Assembly (NCBI GenBank): GCA_019243075.1
Contig: JAFAUV010000282.1
Location: forward strand, 1 to 18,409
Source: Bradyrhizobium sp.
Lineage (GTDB): Bacteria; Pseudomonadota; Alphaproteobacteria; Rhizobiales; Xanthobacteraceae
DNA: 18,409 nucleotides
Direction of reading: 5' to 3'
Positions 16,713-18,409 of this stretch are shown piece after piece. A program made the translations under genes and the position numbers. Within the stretch, counting starts at the first letter, position 1, and each line of letters starts with the position of its first letter. The notes beneath the pieces were generated by a model, which worked only from the letters and a program-made list of their open reading frames with translations, had not been told where the DNA came from and ran no database searches.

Positions 16713-16747
16713 CGACAACGCCCGCGCCGTCGCGGGCGTTGTCGTTT
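16713..16747 (+). terminator. Rho-independent terminator of the DUF1127 gene
   Basis: CGACAACGCCCGCG (16713-16726) pairs perfectly over 14 bp with CGCGGGCGTTGTCG (16731-16744) around the loop CCGT, followed by TTTCT. It begins 22 bp after the stop and ends 60 bp before trmFO. Confidence 0.85.
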
Positions 16748-16807
16748 CTGGGGTTTTCGACCTTCCGCTGCTGCGCTGCCGACCAAAACGGGGTAACGCT
16801 GGCGGCC

Positions 16808-18232
16808 ATGACTGCGACCCTTTCTCCGATCGTACACATCATTGGCGCGGGCCTCGCCGGCTCGGAAGCCGCCTGGCAGGTCGCGGCGGCGGGCGGCCGC
16901 GTGATACTGCACGAGATGCGGCCGGTTCGGATGACCGAAGCCCACCGTACCGACGGCCTCGCCGAGCTCGTCTGCTCCAATTCCTTCCGCTCCGACGACG
17001 CCGCCAACAATGCGGTCGGCCTGTTGCATGCCGAGATGCGCAAGCTCGGCTCGCTGATCATGCGCGCCGCGGATACGAACCAGGTGCCGGCCGGCGGCGC
17101 GCTCGCAGTCGACCGTGTAGGCTTTTCAGCCGCCGTGACCCGCGCCCTCAATGAGCATCCCAATATCGAGGTCAACCGCTGCGAGATCGCCGCCATCCCG
17201 GCCGAATGGGGCAATGTCATCGTCGCGACCGGTCCCCTCACCTCGGCGCCGCTGGCGGCTGCCATCCGCGTGCTGACCGACGAGAACGCCCTCGCCTTCT
17301 TCGACGCCATCGCGCCGATCGTGCACAAGGAGACCATCGACATGTCGGTCGCGTGGTTTCAATCGCGCTACGACAAGGCGGGCCCGGGCGGCACAGGGGC
17401 CGATTACATCAACTGCCCGATGACCAGAGATCAGTATGAGGCCTTCGTCGCGGCTTTGTTGGCCGGCGAGAAGACCGACTTCAAGGAGTGGGAAACCAAC
17501 ACGCCCTATTTCGATGGCTGCCTGCCGATCGAGGTGATGGCCGAACGCGGACACGAGACGTTGCGGCACGGTCCGATGAAGCCCGTCGGGCTCACCAACC
17601 CACATAACCCGACCGTCAAGCCCTATGCCGTCGTGCAGCTCCGCCAGGACAACAGGCTGGGCACGCTCTACAACATGGTCGGATTCCAGACCAAGCTGAA
17701 ATACGGCCCGCAGCAGCGGATATTCCGCAGCATTCCCGGGCTCGAGAAGGCCGAGTTCGCAAGGCTCGGCGGCCTGCATCGCAACACGTTTCTGAACTCG
17801 CCAAAACTGCTCGATGAGCAATTGCGCCTGCGCACCGAGCCGCGCCTGCGCTTCGCCGGCCAGATGACCGGCTGCGAGGGCTATGTCGAGTCGGCCTGCG
17901 TCGGGTTGATTGCGGGCCTTTACGCCGCCGCCGAGGCTCGCGGTGCGTCGCTCGCGCCGCCGCCGCCTACCACCGCCCTCGGCGCGCTGCTCGGCCACAT
18001 CATCGGCGGCCATATCGAGACCATTGAGCCGGGCAGCCGCTCGTTCCAGCCGATGAACATCAATTTCGGCCTGTTCCCGCCGCTGGCCAATCCGCCGACG
18101 CGCAATGCCGAAGGCGCAAGGCTGCGGGGCAATGAAAAGACCATCGCCAAGAAGCAGGCGCTCAGCGCCCGTGCGCTCGGCGATCTCGATCGCTGGATTG
18201 CCGAGTCGTTCCGCGTCCCGGCGGCGGCGTGA
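16808..18232 (+). CDS. trmFO: Methylenetetrahydrofolate-tRNA-(uracil-5-)-methyltransferase TrmFO
   Basis: A 474-residue folate/FAD-dependent enzyme that makes 5-methyluridine at position 54 of the tRNA T-loop, using methylene-THF rather than SAM. It has the FAD motif IIGAGLAGSEAAW (11-23), the conserved HEMRPVRMTEAHRTDGLAELVCSNSFRSD block (35-63) with Cys56, and YINCPMTRDQY with Cys203, which correspond to the two functionally important Cys of the B. subtilis enzyme. The C-terminal half has the signature QMTGCEGYVESACVG and INFGLFPPL. The length fits the family. The start is ATG at 16808; a longer reading back to 16739 overlaps the DUF1127 terminator and is rejected. No strong ribosome site is seen (GGGGTAA about 13 nt upstream). 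The next gene begins at or just past its stop. Confidence 0.97.
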   Translation: MTATLSPIVHIIGAGLAGSEAAWQVAAAGGRVILHEMRPVRMTEAHRTDGLAELVCSNSFRSDDAANNAVGLLHAEMRKLGSLIMRAADTNQVPAGGALAVDRVGFSAAVTRALNEHPNIEVNRCEIAAIPAEWGNVIVATGPLTSAPLAAAIRVLTDENALAFFDAIAPIVHKETIDMSVAWFQSRYDKAGPGGTGADYINCPMTRDQYEAFVAALLAGEKTDFKEWETNTPYFDGCLPIEVMAERGHETLRHGPMKPVGLTNPHNPTVKPYAVVQLRQDNRLGTLYNMVGFQTKLKYGPQQRIFRSIPGLEKAEFARLGGLHRNTFLNSPKLLDEQLRLRTEPRLRFAGQMTGCEGYVESACVGLIAGLYAAAEARGASLAPPPPTTALGALLGHIIGGHIETIEPGSRSFQPMNINFGLFPPLANPPTRNAEGARLRGNEKTIAKKQALSARALGDLDRWIAESFRVPAAA

Positions 18233-18240
18233 ATTCCGCC

Positions 18241-18409
18241 ATGGCTTTGCCGCGACAGGACGCGCAATGGCTGTCCGCCCGCTGGAGCGACGGCGTGCTG
18301 CTCAAGCGCGACGTGCTCTCGACCGTCGAGCGCGGACGTTTTCGCGGCGAGAGCGGCGAGGTCGACGCGGTGTTGCGCCGGCTCGACGAGGTGCCGTGGT
18401 GGTCGTTCG
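18241..18409 (+). CDS. Probable kinase-like protein, 3' truncated by the window edge
   Basis: Fifty-six complete codons are visible, MALPRQDAQWLSARWSDGVL... through RLDEVPWWSF. From memory this N-terminus (LKRDVLSTVERGRFRG and VLRRLDEVPWW) resembles small serine/threonine or lipopolysaccharide-kinase-like proteins annotated in Bradyrhizobium and Rhodopseudomonas, but no catalytic motif lies within the visible part, so this is tentative. Two starts are possible: ATG at 18241, or an in-frame GTG at 18229 that overlaps the trmFO stop as GTGA. Either way it is very likely co-transcribed with, and perhaps translationally coupled to, trmFO. No independent ribosome site is evident before the ATG. 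Confidence 0.65.
   Translation, partial: MALPRQDAQWLSARWSDGVLLKRDVLSTVERGRFRGESGEVDAVLRRLDEVPWWSF

Noticed and set aside
17126..18013. 295-codon open frame opposite trmFO
   Set aside because: Antisense shadow of a well-conserved gene.

Overview
The window looks like chromosomal DNA of a Bradyrhizobium-type alphaproteobacterium (Nitrobacteraceae, order Hyphomicrobiales). The evidence is uniformly high GC with strong third-position GC, rhizobial versions of UvrA and TrmFO, small families common in that group (DUF3597, DUF2189, DUF1127), and a dispersed repeat near 4.8-5.3 kb that I recognise from memory of Bradyrhizobium intergenic regions. There are no rRNA or tRNA genes, CRISPR arrays, transposases or phage genes.

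Layout. 1-2575: uvrA without its first ~100 codons. 2576-4647: three minus-strand genes, namely a small winged-helix-like protein, a coiled-coil protein and a stand-alone ABC-type ATPase. 4648-5376: a gene-free stretch filled mostly by the dispersed repeat, whose centre can fold into one 104-nt hairpin. 5377-12455: a metabolic block with a GMC flavoprotein dehydrogenase, a Tat-exported branched-chain-amino-acid-type substrate-binding protein, an Old Yellow Enzyme homologue lacking the usual active-site Cys, a double-PCC (DUF296) protein, an acyl-CoA synthetase and a 66-aa membrane protein. The last three are packed on the minus strand with 0-1 nt spacing. 12674-15939: a mini-GNAT, a DUF3597 protein, a DUF2189 membrane protein, a MltB-type lytic transglycosylase and a small exported protein. 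15940-16537: a regulatory stretch with several dyads, leading to a 50-aa DUF1127 gene (16538-16690) with its own strong terminator. 16808-18232: trmFO. The right edge holds the start of a further gene, probably a small kinase-like protein.

How the genes may work together. The 5.4-12.3 kb block has the parts of a catabolic or detoxifying route for an unknown small organic compound: periplasmic capture, alcohol oxidation, reduction of an activated C=C bond and CoA activation. This is inference from gene content and packing. The substrate-binding protein has no permease or ATPase partner here. The other genes are housekeeping (DNA repair, tRNA modification, cell-wall turnover) or small conserved proteins of unknown role.

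I did not find a clear new defence or mobile system. The observations most worth following are the structured repeat, the dyad-rich leader upstream of the DUF1127 gene, and the OYE/PCC/CoA-ligase group.
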